The notes below the pieces were generated by a model. It was not told the DNA's origin and made no database searches. It saw only the letters and a list, made by a program, of their open reading frames with translations. Positions 35,762-44,797 of a stretch of DNA of 64,000 nt are shown piece by piece. Positions within the stretch are counted from its first letter, which is position 1. Each line of letters opens with the position of its first letter. Origin of the DNA: Thermoguttaceae bacterium (lineage in GTDB: Bacteria; Planctomycetota; Planctomycetia; Pirellulales; Thermoguttaceae). Made by a program: the position numbers and the translations under genes. The stretch is taken from NCBI GenBank assembly GCA_029975295.1, contig JARKPK010000098.1:1-64000 (forward strand), in the 5' to 3' direction.

Positions 35762-37003
35762 TCAAAGGACATACTGCGGCACCTTCATCAGCTCCCCGTT
35801 TTTCAGCGCCGATTGGTGCGCCACGATGCCGGCAACGGTCATGTTCAACGCTTGGGCCGCGTCCACAGCGGGCTGACGGTCGCGCAACACGGCCTCGACG
35901 AAATCGCACATCAAGTAGCCGTGCGATCCGCCGTGCCCGCCGGCATCGACCCCCGGAGGCAGCGGCGGCCTCTCGATCTTCGCCGCTTTGGCTTGCCGTT
36001 GCCCATAAACCCGGCCTTGCTCGCCGCCGGCGGCAGGCATGTCCCAACACACCGCCATGCGGGCCATGCCGCCCTCGCTGGTTCGAAAAAGCGCGATCTC
36101 CGACCCGAACGGATTCTTATAAGCGTTGTTCTCCGCCTGCAAATGGGGAACGATGCTCGGCATGCCCATGCAAGAAACCTCCGTGAAGCTCCCGCCGGTG
36201 ATCCCGATGTAGTAGGCGTTCGAGTGGGTTGGATACCACTGCGGCGGCAGCCCTTTGCGCCATCCGTCGGTGTCCACGTTTTTGGTTGTCGGGTTGTAGC
36301 CGGCCAGCGGCGAGCCGAAGTAGTGGTAGTACTCGCCTTCGGCGTAGATCAGTTTTCCCAATTCTCCGGCCAAATACTGCCGCCGCCAGGTGTACAGTTC
36401 TGCGTGAAAGCAGGAAGTCTCGAACATCATGTATTTCAAACCGCGGTTCTTCTTCACTGCCTCGAACAACCGGTCCGCGTCGTCGAGCGAACCGAAGACG
36501 GCGGGCACGGCCGAGGCGACATGCTTCCCCTTCTCTAAGGCCGCGATGGCCAGCCGGGCATGACTTGGCGCGTCGGTTGCGACGAACACGGCCTCGATCC
36601 GGTCGTCCTTAATCATCTCCTCGCACGATGGATAGGTTTTCTCGCAACGACATGCCTTCGCCAAAGCGGCGCATCGGGCCGCAATCAAATCGGCGACTGC
36701 AACAACCTCGACGTTCGGATGATTCTGAAACCCGAATGCCGCTCCGAACTGGCATAAACCGTATCCGGCAATGCCGACGCGAAGCTTGCGATCGGAGAAT
36801 GGTTGCCAGGGGCGGGCGGAACTCGATTCGGCTTTTGCCGGTTCGAAGCCGGGGATGACCTTGCCGCCGGCGTCAACCGGGGGCCGGTCTGGTTCGGCAG
36901 CGCCGCCAGCGCTCCCGCGGCTCATGCCCCACACAACGCCTGCCGTGCCCGCCAGTCTGAGGAACTCTCGCCGCGTGCCCCCTGGTCTTGCTTCGTCGCC
37001 CAT
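35762..37003 (-). CDS. Secreted Gfo/Idh/MocA family oxidoreductase (Tat signal)
   Basis: A 413-residue oxidoreductase. A twin-arginine leader (TRREFLRLAGTAGVVWG) is followed by a Pro-rich spacer. The Rossmann domain begins LRVGIAGYGLCQFG, then VEVVAVADL, AVFVATDAPSHARLAIAALEKGKHVASAVP. The usual EKP is replaced by AVP (HVASAVPAVFGS), so the canonical lysine of the family is missing. C-terminal conserved blocks include EGEYYHYFGSPLAG, WYPTHSNAYYIGITGGSFTEVSCMG and HGGSHGYLMCDFVEAVL. This belongs to the group in which binding is retained but catalysis may differ. The SD GGGAGG sits eight bases upstream of the ATG at 37003. Likely periplasmic sugar-related role; substrate unknown. Confidence 0.87.
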   Translation of the reverse strand: MGDEARPGGTRREFLRLAGTAGVVWGMSRGSAGGAAEPDRPPVDAGGKVIPGFEPAKAESSSARPWQPFSDRKLRVGIAGYGLCQFGAAFGFQNHPNVEVVAVADLIAARCAALAKACRCEKTYPSCEEMIKDDRIEAVFVATDAPSHARLAIAALEKGKHVASAVPAVFGSLDDADRLFEAVKKNRGLKYMMFETSCFHAELYTWRRQYLAGELGKLIYAEGEYYHYFGSPLAGYNPTTKNVDTDGWRKGLPPQWYPTHSNAYYIGITGGSFTEVSCMGMPSIVPHLQAENNAYKNPFGSEIALFRTSEGGMARMAVCWDMPAAGGEQGRVYGQRQAKAAKIERPPLPPGVDAGGHGGSHGYLMCDFVEAVLRDRQPAVDAAQALNMTVAGIVAHQSALKNGELMKVPQYVL

Positions 37004-37631
37004 TGCTTTTTCCTCCCAAGTCCGCCGCTAACAGCCCAAAATATGCCGACCCTCTATGTAGTTCCTCGGTCCTTTGAGAAGAACTGCGAACCCGCGTTCG
37101 CAGTCCTGCCAAGGTTTAGGCATCTCGTCGGTCGCCCGTGCCGTGTTGCAGATCTAAAGGGGATATGGCACCCCCATGATGAGCGTGATTTATTATCGTC
37201 GCGATCGACAGGGCGTCAATTGCCGCACCACGTGGCGGCCTTTCGACATGCCACGCAGGAAGGAGACTCGCTACGGTGCCGCGGGCTTTGGCAATATGTC
37301 CCGTTGAAACCCGATCGCCACGTCACAGCCCGGCCTGCCCTATTCACCCAGCGATGGCTCGAAGGTTGCGATCTTTAGTGGAACATCTTTACCCCATTGC
37401 CCCAAATAGCCCTGTTGCCCAGAAATCACCAAAACATCTCTGGACACCAAAGTATTTATTGTTATCCTTTGCCCCACGCGGGTGCAGACCGCATTTCTTG
37501 ACTTGGTATTGGCCCCATTGGGGCTTGGCTTGGCACGAGCGGCTTGTTCCCGTTTTTCGGTGCAGCGAACCTGTCCGTTGGACGGACAGATGCTGCGAGT
37601 TGGTTGTTGCGTTGGCTGGAGGATCGGTCGC
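37004..37631. other. Divergent intergenic region with a predicted rightward promoter
   Basis: 628 bases between two outward-reading genes. An AT-richer stretch around 37380-37470 contains the predicted promoter at 37441-37468. The leader to the lipoprotein would be about 155 bases. No coding frame supported. Confidence 0.4.
37441..37468 (+). promoter_or_regulatory. Predicted sigma70-type promoter for the low-complexity lipoprotein
   Basis: TGGACA at 37441-37446 (one mismatch to TTGACA) and TATCCT at 37463-37468 are 16 bases apart, preceded by an AT-rich stretch. Spacing is one base short of ideal. Expected start near 37475. Confidence 0.35.
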
Positions 37632-39329
37632 ATGATCCGTCGCTTGGCGTGGCTCGCTCTGACTGCCGCGCTTTTGGGCTGCAAGAGCGCAGCCCCGCCC
37701 GGAACTGATCCCTTCTTCGGACGGACCACCGTGCCGCCACCGGCCACTGGCGCTGCGGCGCCACCAGGTTTTGCCCAGCCCGGGGCGATGCAACCCGGCC
37801 TCTCGCCAGCATCACCAATCGGCGGCGGCCCTATAGCCGGCAGTTCACCGAGTTGGGGCAGTCCGGCAGCCGGCGCGCCGGCAGGGAACTCGCCCTACGC
37901 CAACGGCCTGCCGTATGGCAACAGCGCCGGGGCGCCCACATCGCCCTCGGGAGGATACCCACAACCTTCGACCAACGCCTCGACATGGCCGTGGGCTCCG
38001 CCTTCATCGAACGCGGGCGCACCGACGGCCGCAACACCGAACAACAGCGGAGCATGGGGCGGGCAAGCGGCCAATCCCAACGCGCCAAGCTGGGGCCAGG
38101 CGGGGCAGCCGGTTTCCGGCAGCGGCACCTGGAACGGGAATGGCCATCCCGGGACTGGCACTCCCTGGAATGGCAATTCGTGGACACAAACGCCGACCAA
38201 CCGCCTGGGCACAACACCACCGGCAACCCAGCAGGGCGGATCGTTGGGCCCGGCATCACCACCGGCAGGCGCCTGGCCGCAGGGGAACTCCGGGGCGGGC
38301 GTCTCGCCTCCGGGTGCGAATCCGTGGCCAGGCGGGCTGGCGCCTTACTCGCCGCCAGCGAACGGAATGCGCGGGGCGTCGTCGGCGCCGCCGTATGGCC
38401 AGAACAACGCCAGCCCATTGTCGGCTCCGGCCTGGAACCAAAACACGACTTCAAACGATCTGCGTCAGCCGCCGTTGCCGTCCCAACAGGCCGCAGCCGT
38501 TCCGGCGCGCCCGCTGGGTTCGTTTGCCGGAGCGCCGGTCGAGGCTGCCGCCGAGACAGGGACGCCGCCGACGGGCATGGCCGGCCGGCCGGTGACAAAC
38601 GATCCGGCTTCGGTCGTGCTGAGCCGTGATCCGATCGTGCGGACCATATCGCCACCGCCACGCGATGCCAGTCGCGCAGCCAGCGGGCCGGGCGATGCCG
38701 CGGGCCAGAACGCCGGCGCTTGGGCAGCGACGACCCCTTCGCAACCGTCCGTTCCGACAGCAAACGCGGCGCGAGCGACGCCGACCCGAATGAACATCCT
38801 CGACTTGCCCGATGTTGATGGCGCCCCGTCTTCAACTCGGGCCGGAGCGATCGAAAGCAACTACCGTTCGGCGGCAACCACTCCGGCCTATGGCGCAAGC
38901 GTGGGTCCGCGGACCTCGTCCGAGCCCGCAACAGGATCGGACCTTCGAGGTGCTGCGGCAACCACTCAAGCAGCCGGCCCGAGCCCCCAAACCACCGCGG
39001 GGGGCAGCGCCCAAGCGACGGCGCCGGGATGGCAGAAGACGAACTTCAAGGCCGACGCGCCCTTCGGATACGACACGAACTATCAATGGCTCCGCGGCCG
39101 ACTGGAGAACAATGGTTCGTCTTCAACATGGCGCGTCGCCTATGTGCCGCCGTACGCGCCGGCCGACCAGTATGGCGGCGTGCTGCCGATAGCCAACCCG
39201 ACGGCCTTGGGCGGGTACTCGCCCGGGCAGCAGGTCGAGGTGCGCGGGCGTTTGGTGCGCGTGTGGTCGCGCGGCGCACTGACTCACGCATTCTATGTCG
39301 CTGAAGCCCAGCGAATCGACGCTCAATGA
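37632..39329 (+). CDS. Low-complexity lipoprotein with conserved C-terminal domain
   Basis: A 565-residue lipoprotein. The leader ends in TAALLGC, placing the lipidated Cys at residue 17. Residues about 25-450 are a Gly/Pro/Ala/Ser/Asn/Gln-rich region with recurring PPGA, NGN and WG motifs that looks disordered. The C-terminal ~90 residues form a compact conserved segment: FGYDTNYQWLRGRLENNGSSSTWRVAYVPP, DQYGGVLPIANPTALGGYSPGQQVEVRGRLVR and THAFYVAEAQRI, a beta-rich pattern that resembles an OB-like fold. A surface-anchored linker protein is likely; function unknown. The ATG is chosen for the lipobox. It precedes the secA-like gene by 334 bases. Confidence 0.8.
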   Translation: MIRRLAWLALTAALLGCKSAAPPGTDPFFGRTTVPPPATGAAAPPGFAQPGAMQPGLSPASPIGGGPIAGSSPSWGSPAAGAPAGNSPYANGLPYGNSAGAPTSPSGGYPQPSTNASTWPWAPPSSNAGAPTAATPNNSGAWGGQAANPNAPSWGQAGQPVSGSGTWNGNGHPGTGTPWNGNSWTQTPTNRLGTTPPATQQGGSLGPASPPAGAWPQGNSGAGVSPPGANPWPGGLAPYSPPANGMRGASSAPPYGQNNASPLSAPAWNQNTTSNDLRQPPLPSQQAAAVPARPLGSFAGAPVEAAAETGTPPTGMAGRPVTNDPASVVLSRDPIVRTISPPPRDASRAASGPGDAAGQNAGAWAATTPSQPSVPTANAARATPTRMNILDLPDVDGAPSSTRAGAIESNYRSAATTPAYGASVGPRTSSEPATGSDLRGAAATTQAAGPSPQTTAGGSAQATAPGWQKTNFKADAPFGYDTNYQWLRGRLENNGSSSTWRVAYVPPYAPADQYGGVLPIANPTALGGYSPGQQVEVRGRLVRVWSRGALTHAFYVAEAQRIDAQ

Positions 39330-39663
39330 CCGCCCCACGGCGCGCAAGGCAACCGCGCGAGGCGGAACGCGGCTCATTAGCGAAGCGGGCTTGCCGGCCG
39401 ATCCTTGGGCGAACGCAATTGCTTTCCCGGCCTCGCGATTCGATTCCGCCCGCTGTCCGTCTGGGGGCCGAAGCAAACACGCGGTGCAACCGCCGTGTCT
39501 TCCGCGCGGGGCGATCGATTGCTTTTCAGAACAATGGTGTTCGGCGCGTCGGCTGCTTTCTCCGCGAAATCCGGCTGTCCGCCCGCCGGTCGTCTTGCAT
39601 CGCCATTGGAAAAGAACATAGATTGAGATCACCAACAGTTTATTGCGCAGGATTTGCGATACC
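39330..39663. other. Intergenic region upstream of the SecA paralogue
   Basis: 334 bases on the rightward strand. No recognisable terminator, promoter or coding frame. Confidence 0.35.
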
Positions 39664-41586
39664 ATGCTGACCGCTTGGCGCGCCATCGTGAACCGCTGGC
39701 GACTCGATCGCTGGCGCGGCCTATTGCCGGTTTGTGCCGCGCACGAGCCGCAGATGCAGCAGCTCGACGACGTGCGGCTTCGCAAACACGGTTTGGCATT
39801 GCGCTATCGAGCCAAGCGTGGAGAGCCGCTGACGGAACTGATGCCGGAGGTGTTCGCGCTGGTGCGCGAGGCGGCCCGCCGCAAGCTCGACATGCGCCAT
39901 TTCGACGTGCAACTGCTGGGCGGAATGGCGATGTGCCATCGATCCGTGGTCGAAATGCAAACCGGCGAGGGCAAGACTCTGACGGCCACGCTGCCGATGG
40001 CCCTGTACGCCCTGGTGGGCAAAGGCTGCCATTTGGCCACGGTGAACGACTATCTGGCCCGACGCGACGCCGAATGGATGCGCCCGATTTACGAGGCAAT
40101 CGGGCTTACGGTCGGCGTTGTCGAGACTCAGATGTCGCCGGCCCAGCGGCGGCAGGCTTACGCTTGCGATGTCACTTACGGGACTGCCAAGGAATTCGGT
40201 TTCGATTTTCTCCGCGACCGTCTGCTGCTGAGGAGCATTAGCGAGGGGCGCAGCGACCTGATTGGCAGCATGATCGCGGGCGAAGGGGTGCAGCACGAGC
40301 AACCGGTGCAACGCAATGCTTTCTTTGCGTTGGTGGACGAAGCCGACAGCATTTTGATCGACGAGGCCCGCACGCCGCTCATCATCAGCGCCTTGCCGAC
40401 AGCCGAGCAAGAACTGGCCGTCGAGTGCTTCAAGTGGAGCGCAGCGGTCGCCGGGCAGTTCACAGAAAGCGACGATTACGAATACGACCACGAAAAACGG
40501 ACGGCCACCCTGACCGCCGGGGGCCGAAAAAAGGCTCGGCTGCTCGCCAAACCGCCGGAGCTCGACGCGGTGGGCATGGTGAGCATCTACCAGTATTTGG
40601 AACAGGCGATCATGGTGGCCCGCGAGTATCACCGCGATCGGCAATACGTCGTGCGCGACGACGAAATTGTGATCGTCGATGAGTTCACGGGCCGTTTGTC
40701 TGAAGGTCGGAAATGGCGCGACGGCATTCACCAGGCCGTCGAGGCGAAAGAGGGAGTGACCGTTACCGTAGCCACCGGCCAGGCCGCCCGAGTCACCATC
40801 CAAGACTTTTTTCTCCGCTACGAACATTTGGCCGGCATGACGGGCACGGCGATGAACTCAGCCGGCGAGCTTACTTCGATCTACCGTTGCCCGGTGATGG
40901 CCATTCCCACGCACCGCCCGGCGATCCGAGAAGCCTGGCCGACGAAAGTATTCGCCACCGACGAGGCGAAATGGAACGCGGTGGCCGACGAAGTGTGCGC
41001 CATTCACGAACTGGGCCGGCCGGTGCTGATCGGCACCCGATCGATCGACAAGTCGGAGCGGCTTTCTCAGCTTTTGCATCAGCGCGGGATCGAGCATCAG
41101 GTGCTCAATGCGCACAAGATCGCCGCCGAGGCCGACATCGTCGCCCGCGCCGGGCAACGGGGGCGAGTAACAGTTTCGACGAACATGGCCGGCCGAGGCA
41201 CCGACATTCGCTTGGGCGAAGGCGTGGCCGAATTGGGCGGCCTGCACGTGATTTGCACCGAGATGCACGATGCGGGCCGAATCGACCGCCAGTTGATCGG
41301 ACGTTGCGGACGGCAGGGCGATCCGGGCAGCTACCGCCAGTTTCTCTCGCTCGACGACGACCTGCTGTTCCATGCCTTCGGGCCGAATCGCGTAAAGCGA
41401 TGGAAGGCGGCCGTAGGCGGCGACGACTCGCGGGCGCAGCAGTTCGCGGCCCGCTTCCGCGCCGCTCAGCGCCGCATCGAACGCCGCCACTACCGCCAGC
41501 GGCGCTCGTTGCTCTATGGCGAACGCGAGCGCAAGAAGATGCAGATTCAGATGGGCCAAGACCCGTATCTCGACTCGCCGCACTGA
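39664..41586 (+). CDS. Short SecA-like preprotein translocase ATPase
   Basis: A 640-residue SecA homologue. The ATPase motor is complete: Walker A TGEGKT (residues 100-105), VNDYLARRDAEWM, VTYGTAKEFGFDFLRD, Walker B DEAD at 225-228 (VDEADSILIDEART), GTAMNSAGEL, STNMAGRGTDI and GRCGRQGDPGSYRQFLSLDDDLL. The preprotein-binding domain lies between (ESDDYEYDHEKRTATLTAGGRKKARLL). After residue 590 it ends in a basic helix (RRHYRQRRSLLYGERERKKMQIQMG) and lacks most of the helical wing and scaffold domains and the zinc-binding tail of full-length SecA (about 850-1000). This suggests a second SecA specialised for a subset of exports, by family knowledge. No secY or accessory Sec gene is adjacent. Confidence 0.88.
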   Translation: MLTAWRAIVNRWRLDRWRGLLPVCAAHEPQMQQLDDVRLRKHGLALRYRAKRGEPLTELMPEVFALVREAARRKLDMRHFDVQLLGGMAMCHRSVVEMQTGEGKTLTATLPMALYALVGKGCHLATVNDYLARRDAEWMRPIYEAIGLTVGVVETQMSPAQRRQAYACDVTYGTAKEFGFDFLRDRLLLRSISEGRSDLIGSMIAGEGVQHEQPVQRNAFFALVDEADSILIDEARTPLIISALPTAEQELAVECFKWSAAVAGQFTESDDYEYDHEKRTATLTAGGRKKARLLAKPPELDAVGMVSIYQYLEQAIMVAREYHRDRQYVVRDDEIVIVDEFTGRLSEGRKWRDGIHQAVEAKEGVTVTVATGQAARVTIQDFFLRYEHLAGMTGTAMNSAGELTSIYRCPVMAIPTHRPAIREAWPTKVFATDEAKWNAVADEVCAIHELGRPVLIGTRSIDKSERLSQLLHQRGIEHQVLNAHKIAAEADIVARAGQRGRVTVSTNMAGRGTDIRLGEGVAELGGLHVICTEMHDAGRIDRQLIGRCGRQGDPGSYRQFLSLDDDLLFHAFGPNRVKRWKAAVGGDDSRAQQFAARFRAAQRRIERRHYRQRRSLLYGERERKKMQIQMGQDPYLDSPH

Positions 41587-41687
41587 CCGGCGCAATCGCT
41601 TCGGCCGACTGTACGGCCGCCGCGCATTAGCGCACCTCGCGATCGTGGCGGGCAGCGGCCACCGGTTGAACAACGAACCTACCGGCC

Positions 41688-41759
41688 GGTTGCCAGCGCC
41701 GGCAGCCCGGCGCGTTTCAACGATGACAGCCCGGTACGTGTTAACGCTGATAGCTCGGC
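41688..41759. repeat. Degenerate 24-bp tandem repeat at the end of the LysM gene
   Basis: Three copies at 41688-41711, 41712-41735 and 41736-41759, about 60-70% identical to the next. On the minus strand the copy nearest the gene holds the last codons and stop (APSYQR), and the next repeats PGCHR plus stop. It looks like decayed duplication of the 3' end of the coding sequence. Confidence 0.55.
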
Positions 41760-43240
41760 GCGACATCGCCCGGCTGCGGCCGCCGCGTCATCGAATCGGT
41801 CTGTTGACGCTGGTCGGGCAGCACCAGCTTCAATCCGGGCGGCACGAAGTTATAGTCGTTGCCGATCTGCGCGCGATTCAGTTCGTAAATCTCCGTCCAA
41901 CGCGACGCTTTGCCCAACTCGCGGCGGGCGATTTCGTACAGAGTGTCGCCGTGCTGCGTTACATAGACCCGGCCGCCCGCGGTACGAGGCGCGCTGACGT
42001 ATTGAGCCCCATCGGGCGTGCCCGGTTTGCGTCCGGGCTTCGGGCACAGATCGGGGTAACGCGATTCCAAATCGCTGACCGAGGGCACCTCGATCAGGTC
42101 ACCCACCTTCAAGTCGTCTTGATGCGTAACGCGGCGACGATTGTGTTCGGCCAGCGCTTTGAAGTAGTTGCCCGTGCCGTAGCACTTCTCTGAGATCACC
42201 CAAAAACTATCGTTGGGTTGGATTTCGTAGGTTCCATCGCCGCGCAGCCCGGCCGCCGGCCTATGGAAAGAACCGAACTGATCGTCGGCCGCAGAGCGCG
42301 CCGTCCGAGAGTACCCGCCCGAGTCGATCCCCGCCCGAGTTCCGCCGTAACCGCTTGACGGGGCGGCGCCGGCGTAACCGCGATAATCATCGGGGTATCC
42401 GCGGGTTGGCGTTCGGGCGGCGCCGGCGTCGGCCGCATAGCGTCCGGTTGGGCCCGCCTGACCACTATTAGGATTCATCCGAGGATCATAAGCCGCGGCG
42501 GAGTTTTCGCGTCCGGTCGGAACGGGCGCGCCGGCATAGGCGGGAGCACTGGGCGGCGGAGGCGCCGGCATCGCGCGAGGTTCTGCCTCGCCGGCGCGCG
42601 AAACAACCGAACCTGGGCCCGCCGCTCCGGGAAACCTCGTCGCTGCCGACGCGTCGGACCGCGCGGCCACACGCTCTGGCTCGTTCTTTGCCCAGGCCTC
42701 GGCCGGCAAGGGACGGCCTGATGCCGGAGGCTGGGCCGCGGGCGGGGCTGGCAACGGTGGGATGTCCGACGAAGCCACCGCACCGCCAGCCGCCTCGCTT
42801 GCGCCTACGACATTGCGGCCGTGAAATGGATCGTACGCATCGGCTACAGTGCCGGCTGCGTCTCTCGTAGCGCGCGAACCCGATGGGCCGGCGGCAGTCT
42901 GCGAGGCCGTCAGGGCGGGCTTTTCGCCTTGCGGCGAGAGTTCACGGCCGGCCCCATCTCCCGAAGCCCGAGCCGTTCCGGCAGCGCCCCACGCCGCCCG
43001 TGGCGTTTTCTCATTGCCGGGCCGAGCCGCGGCCCCGCTTGCAACAGCCGTGCCGGAAACGCCGGCGCCCGCGGCGTTGGCGCCCGGCGTGTTTGGGCCG
43101 GGGACGGGCGGCGTTGCCTCGGTCATTGGTTGGTCCACCGTGCCCGGTCGCACCATTCGCCATACGACCACGGCCGCCAAGACCAGACTCAGAGCGAACA
43201 AAACGGCCACGCCCAGTTTGGCTTCCTTGCCGAAACTCAT
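41741..43240 (-). CDS. Membrane-anchored LysM protein
   Basis: A 499-residue protein. Residues 9-29 form one membrane helix (LGVAVLFALSLVLAAVVVW) with a cytoplasmic N-terminus. Residues 30-375 are a Pro/Ala/Gly-rich linker. Two LysM domains close the protein: TYEIQPNDSFWVISEKCYGTGNYFKALAEHNRRRV with LKVGDLIEVPS, and VYVTQHGDTLYEIARRELGKASRWTEIYELNRAQIG with VPPGLKLVLP. LysM modules bind N-acetylglucosamine in peptidoglycan, so the protein probably tethers the inner membrane to the wall. AGGAG sits seven bases before the ATG. It follows rsmH by 270 bases on the same strand, an arrangement also known in planctomycetal division-gene remnants. Confidence 0.85.
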   Translation of the reverse strand: MSFGKEAKLGVAVLFALSLVLAAVVVWRMVRPGTVDQPMTEATPPVPGPNTPGANAAGAGVSGTAVASGAAARPGNEKTPRAAWGAAGTARASGDGAGRELSPQGEKPALTASQTAAGPSGSRATRDAAGTVADAYDPFHGRNVVGASEAAGGAVASSDIPPLPAPPAAQPPASGRPLPAEAWAKNEPERVAARSDASAATRFPGAAGPGSVVSRAGEAEPRAMPAPPPPSAPAYAGAPVPTGRENSAAAYDPRMNPNSGQAGPTGRYAADAGAARTPTRGYPDDYRGYAGAAPSSGYGGTRAGIDSGGYSRTARSAADDQFGSFHRPAAGLRGDGTYEIQPNDSFWVISEKCYGTGNYFKALAEHNRRRVTHQDDLKVGDLIEVPSVSDLESRYPDLCPKPGRKPGTPDGAQYVSAPRTAGGRVYVTQHGDTLYEIARRELGKASRWTEIYELNRAQIGNDYNFVPPGLKLVLPDQRQQTDSMTRRPQPGDVAPSYQR

Positions 43241-43510
43241 CTCATTCTCTCCTTTATCGCGCCCCCCACACGAGCAATGCGCCAAGGCCGACGGGCGGCA
43301 GGCCGACCTCGCACCACAACCGCATTGCCAAGCAGGCAACCCGGCCATCTGTTGTGCGCGGTTAAGCCGACGAGCCGACGGGCGTTGCTCTTGGTCGGTT
43401 TACTGATCGTGCCGACCTGGTTATGACAACTCACGGGTTCGATTCGGCTGTGTTCTTTCAAAAATCCTCATGGGCGCCGCAAACAGCGGATCGCCGGCAA
43501 CCGTTGTCTC

Positions 43511-44401
43511 TCACGAGCGCCTTGCGGCAACGCGAAGCTTGGCGCTGCGGGCACGCGGGTTGACGGCCAACTCTTGCCCGGAGGCAATAATCGGCTTGCG
43601 CGTCAGCACTTCCAACCGTGCATCGTCGCGAAACGCTTCCTTGACACGACGGTCTTCCAACGAATGAAAACTGATGATCGCCATGCGGCCGCCCGGTCGC
43701 AGGCGGTCGGGCAATCGCCGCAATGCCACGTCAAGCCATTTGAGCTCCTGATTAACCGCAATCCGCAGCGCCTGAAACGTGCGCGTCGCCGGATCGATCC
43801 GCTCGCCGTGCGGGGGCCGCGGCACGCTTCGGCGGACCACCTCGGCCAGTTCGCCCGAGGTCTCGATCGTCTTCCGTTGCCGATACTCGACAATGGCTCG
43901 GGCGATGCGTTTCGAGAAACGCTCTTCACCAAAGGCCCAAATCAGCTCGGCCAAGTGCTGTTCGCTCAGGCGGTTCACCAGCCGGGTCGCCGGTTCGCCG
44001 CCGGTCGGATCGAAACGCAGATCGAGCGGCCCATCCAAACCGAAACTGAACCCTCGCTGCCGATCGGCCAACTGATCGCTCGACAGGCCCAAATCGAGCA
44101 AAATCCCGTCCACAAATTCAATGCCTTCACTGTCGAGCACTTCGGGCAGGTCGGCATAGTTGGCGTGAACAACGCGCACCGGCAAACCTCGCAGCAATTC
44201 CGACGCCCGGGCCACCGCAGCCGGATCGCGATCGACCGCCACGACACAGCCTCGCGGCCCAACCGCCTCGGCCAACGCCCTCGCGTGACCGCCTCCGCCC
44301 AATGTGCCATCGGCAAACACCCCGCTCTCGCTGGGAGCCAGTGCCGCAATGACCTCGGCCCTCAGCACGGGCACATGGATTGTTTCGTCCTGCTGGTCCA
44401 T
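43511..44401 (-). CDS. rsmH: 16S rRNA (cytosine1402-N4)-methyltransferase
   Basis: A 296-residue SAM-dependent enzyme that methylates N4 of C1402 in the ribosomal P site of 16S rRNA. It starts with the RsmH N-terminus MDQQDETIHVPVLRAEVIAAL, then the SAM motif FADGTLGGGGHARALAE, VVAVDRDPAAV and DGILLDLGLSSDQL, and RGFSFGLDGPLDLRFDP, GEERFSKRIARAIVE, FQALRIAVNQEL, IISFHSLEDRRVKEAF and NPRARSAKLRVAARR, all signature RsmH blocks. Length fits. It is usually in the mra/dcw cluster; here only a LysM gene follows and mraZ or ftsI is absent. The ATG at 44401 is preferred to a GTG three bases upstream. Confidence 0.95.
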   Translation of the reverse strand: MDQQDETIHVPVLRAEVIAALAPSESGVFADGTLGGGGHARALAEAVGPRGCVVAVDRDPAAVARASELLRGLPVRVVHANYADLPEVLDSEGIEFVDGILLDLGLSSDQLADRQRGFSFGLDGPLDLRFDPTGGEPATRLVNRLSEQHLAELIWAFGEERFSKRIARAIVEYRQRKTIETSGELAEVVRRSVPRPPHGERIDPATRTFQALRIAVNQELKWLDVALRRLPDRLRPGGRMAIISFHSLEDRRVKEAFRDDARLEVLTRKPIIASGQELAVNPRARSAKLRVAARRS

Positions 44402-44797
44402 CACAACACGTCACTCGGCCTGGCGGGGCAACTGCTTCGTGTTATCTCGGCGACGGTCGAAAAAGGAGAACGCCGCCGAAAATGCTCGCCGATTGCGGCT
44501 GCCCCGCGGAACACCGGTACGACCCTGTATTCCGCGCGCTATGGCGGCCATCATCGAATGCGGGCGCGGAGAATACGAGAAAACCGCCGCTGCGCCAAGA
44601 CTTATTGTTTGCCGCCAGCACGTCGGCTTTGGGGGGCGGGCGGCATCGAACCGCAATAACTGAGGCCCAGCCGTGAACGCCGTAACACGCAATGTGTCAA
44701 TGTGTTACACCGCTGCAATCGAGTCGGTCTTAGCGGCGGGTCCGCGGAGTGGTCGGTTCGTTTTCCTCCGCATGAGCCTGTTGTACAATATTCGGCG
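44402..44797. other. Divergent intergenic region with an inverted repeat
   Basis: Between rsmH (leftward) and the 5-formyl-THF cyclo-ligase (rightward). It contains the inverted repeat at 44682-44708. No coding frame supported. Confidence 0.4.
44682..44708. promoter_or_regulatory. Inverted repeat GTAACAC-N13-GTGTTAC
   Basis: Perfect 7-base arms at 44682-44688 and 44702-44708 with 13 bases between, about 90 bases before the cyclo-ligase start. The spacing of half-sites (20 bases centre to centre) is compatible with a dimeric regulator on one DNA face. A similar GTGTTACG/CGTAACA inverted repeat is at 50663-50688. The role is inferred. Confidence 0.28.
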
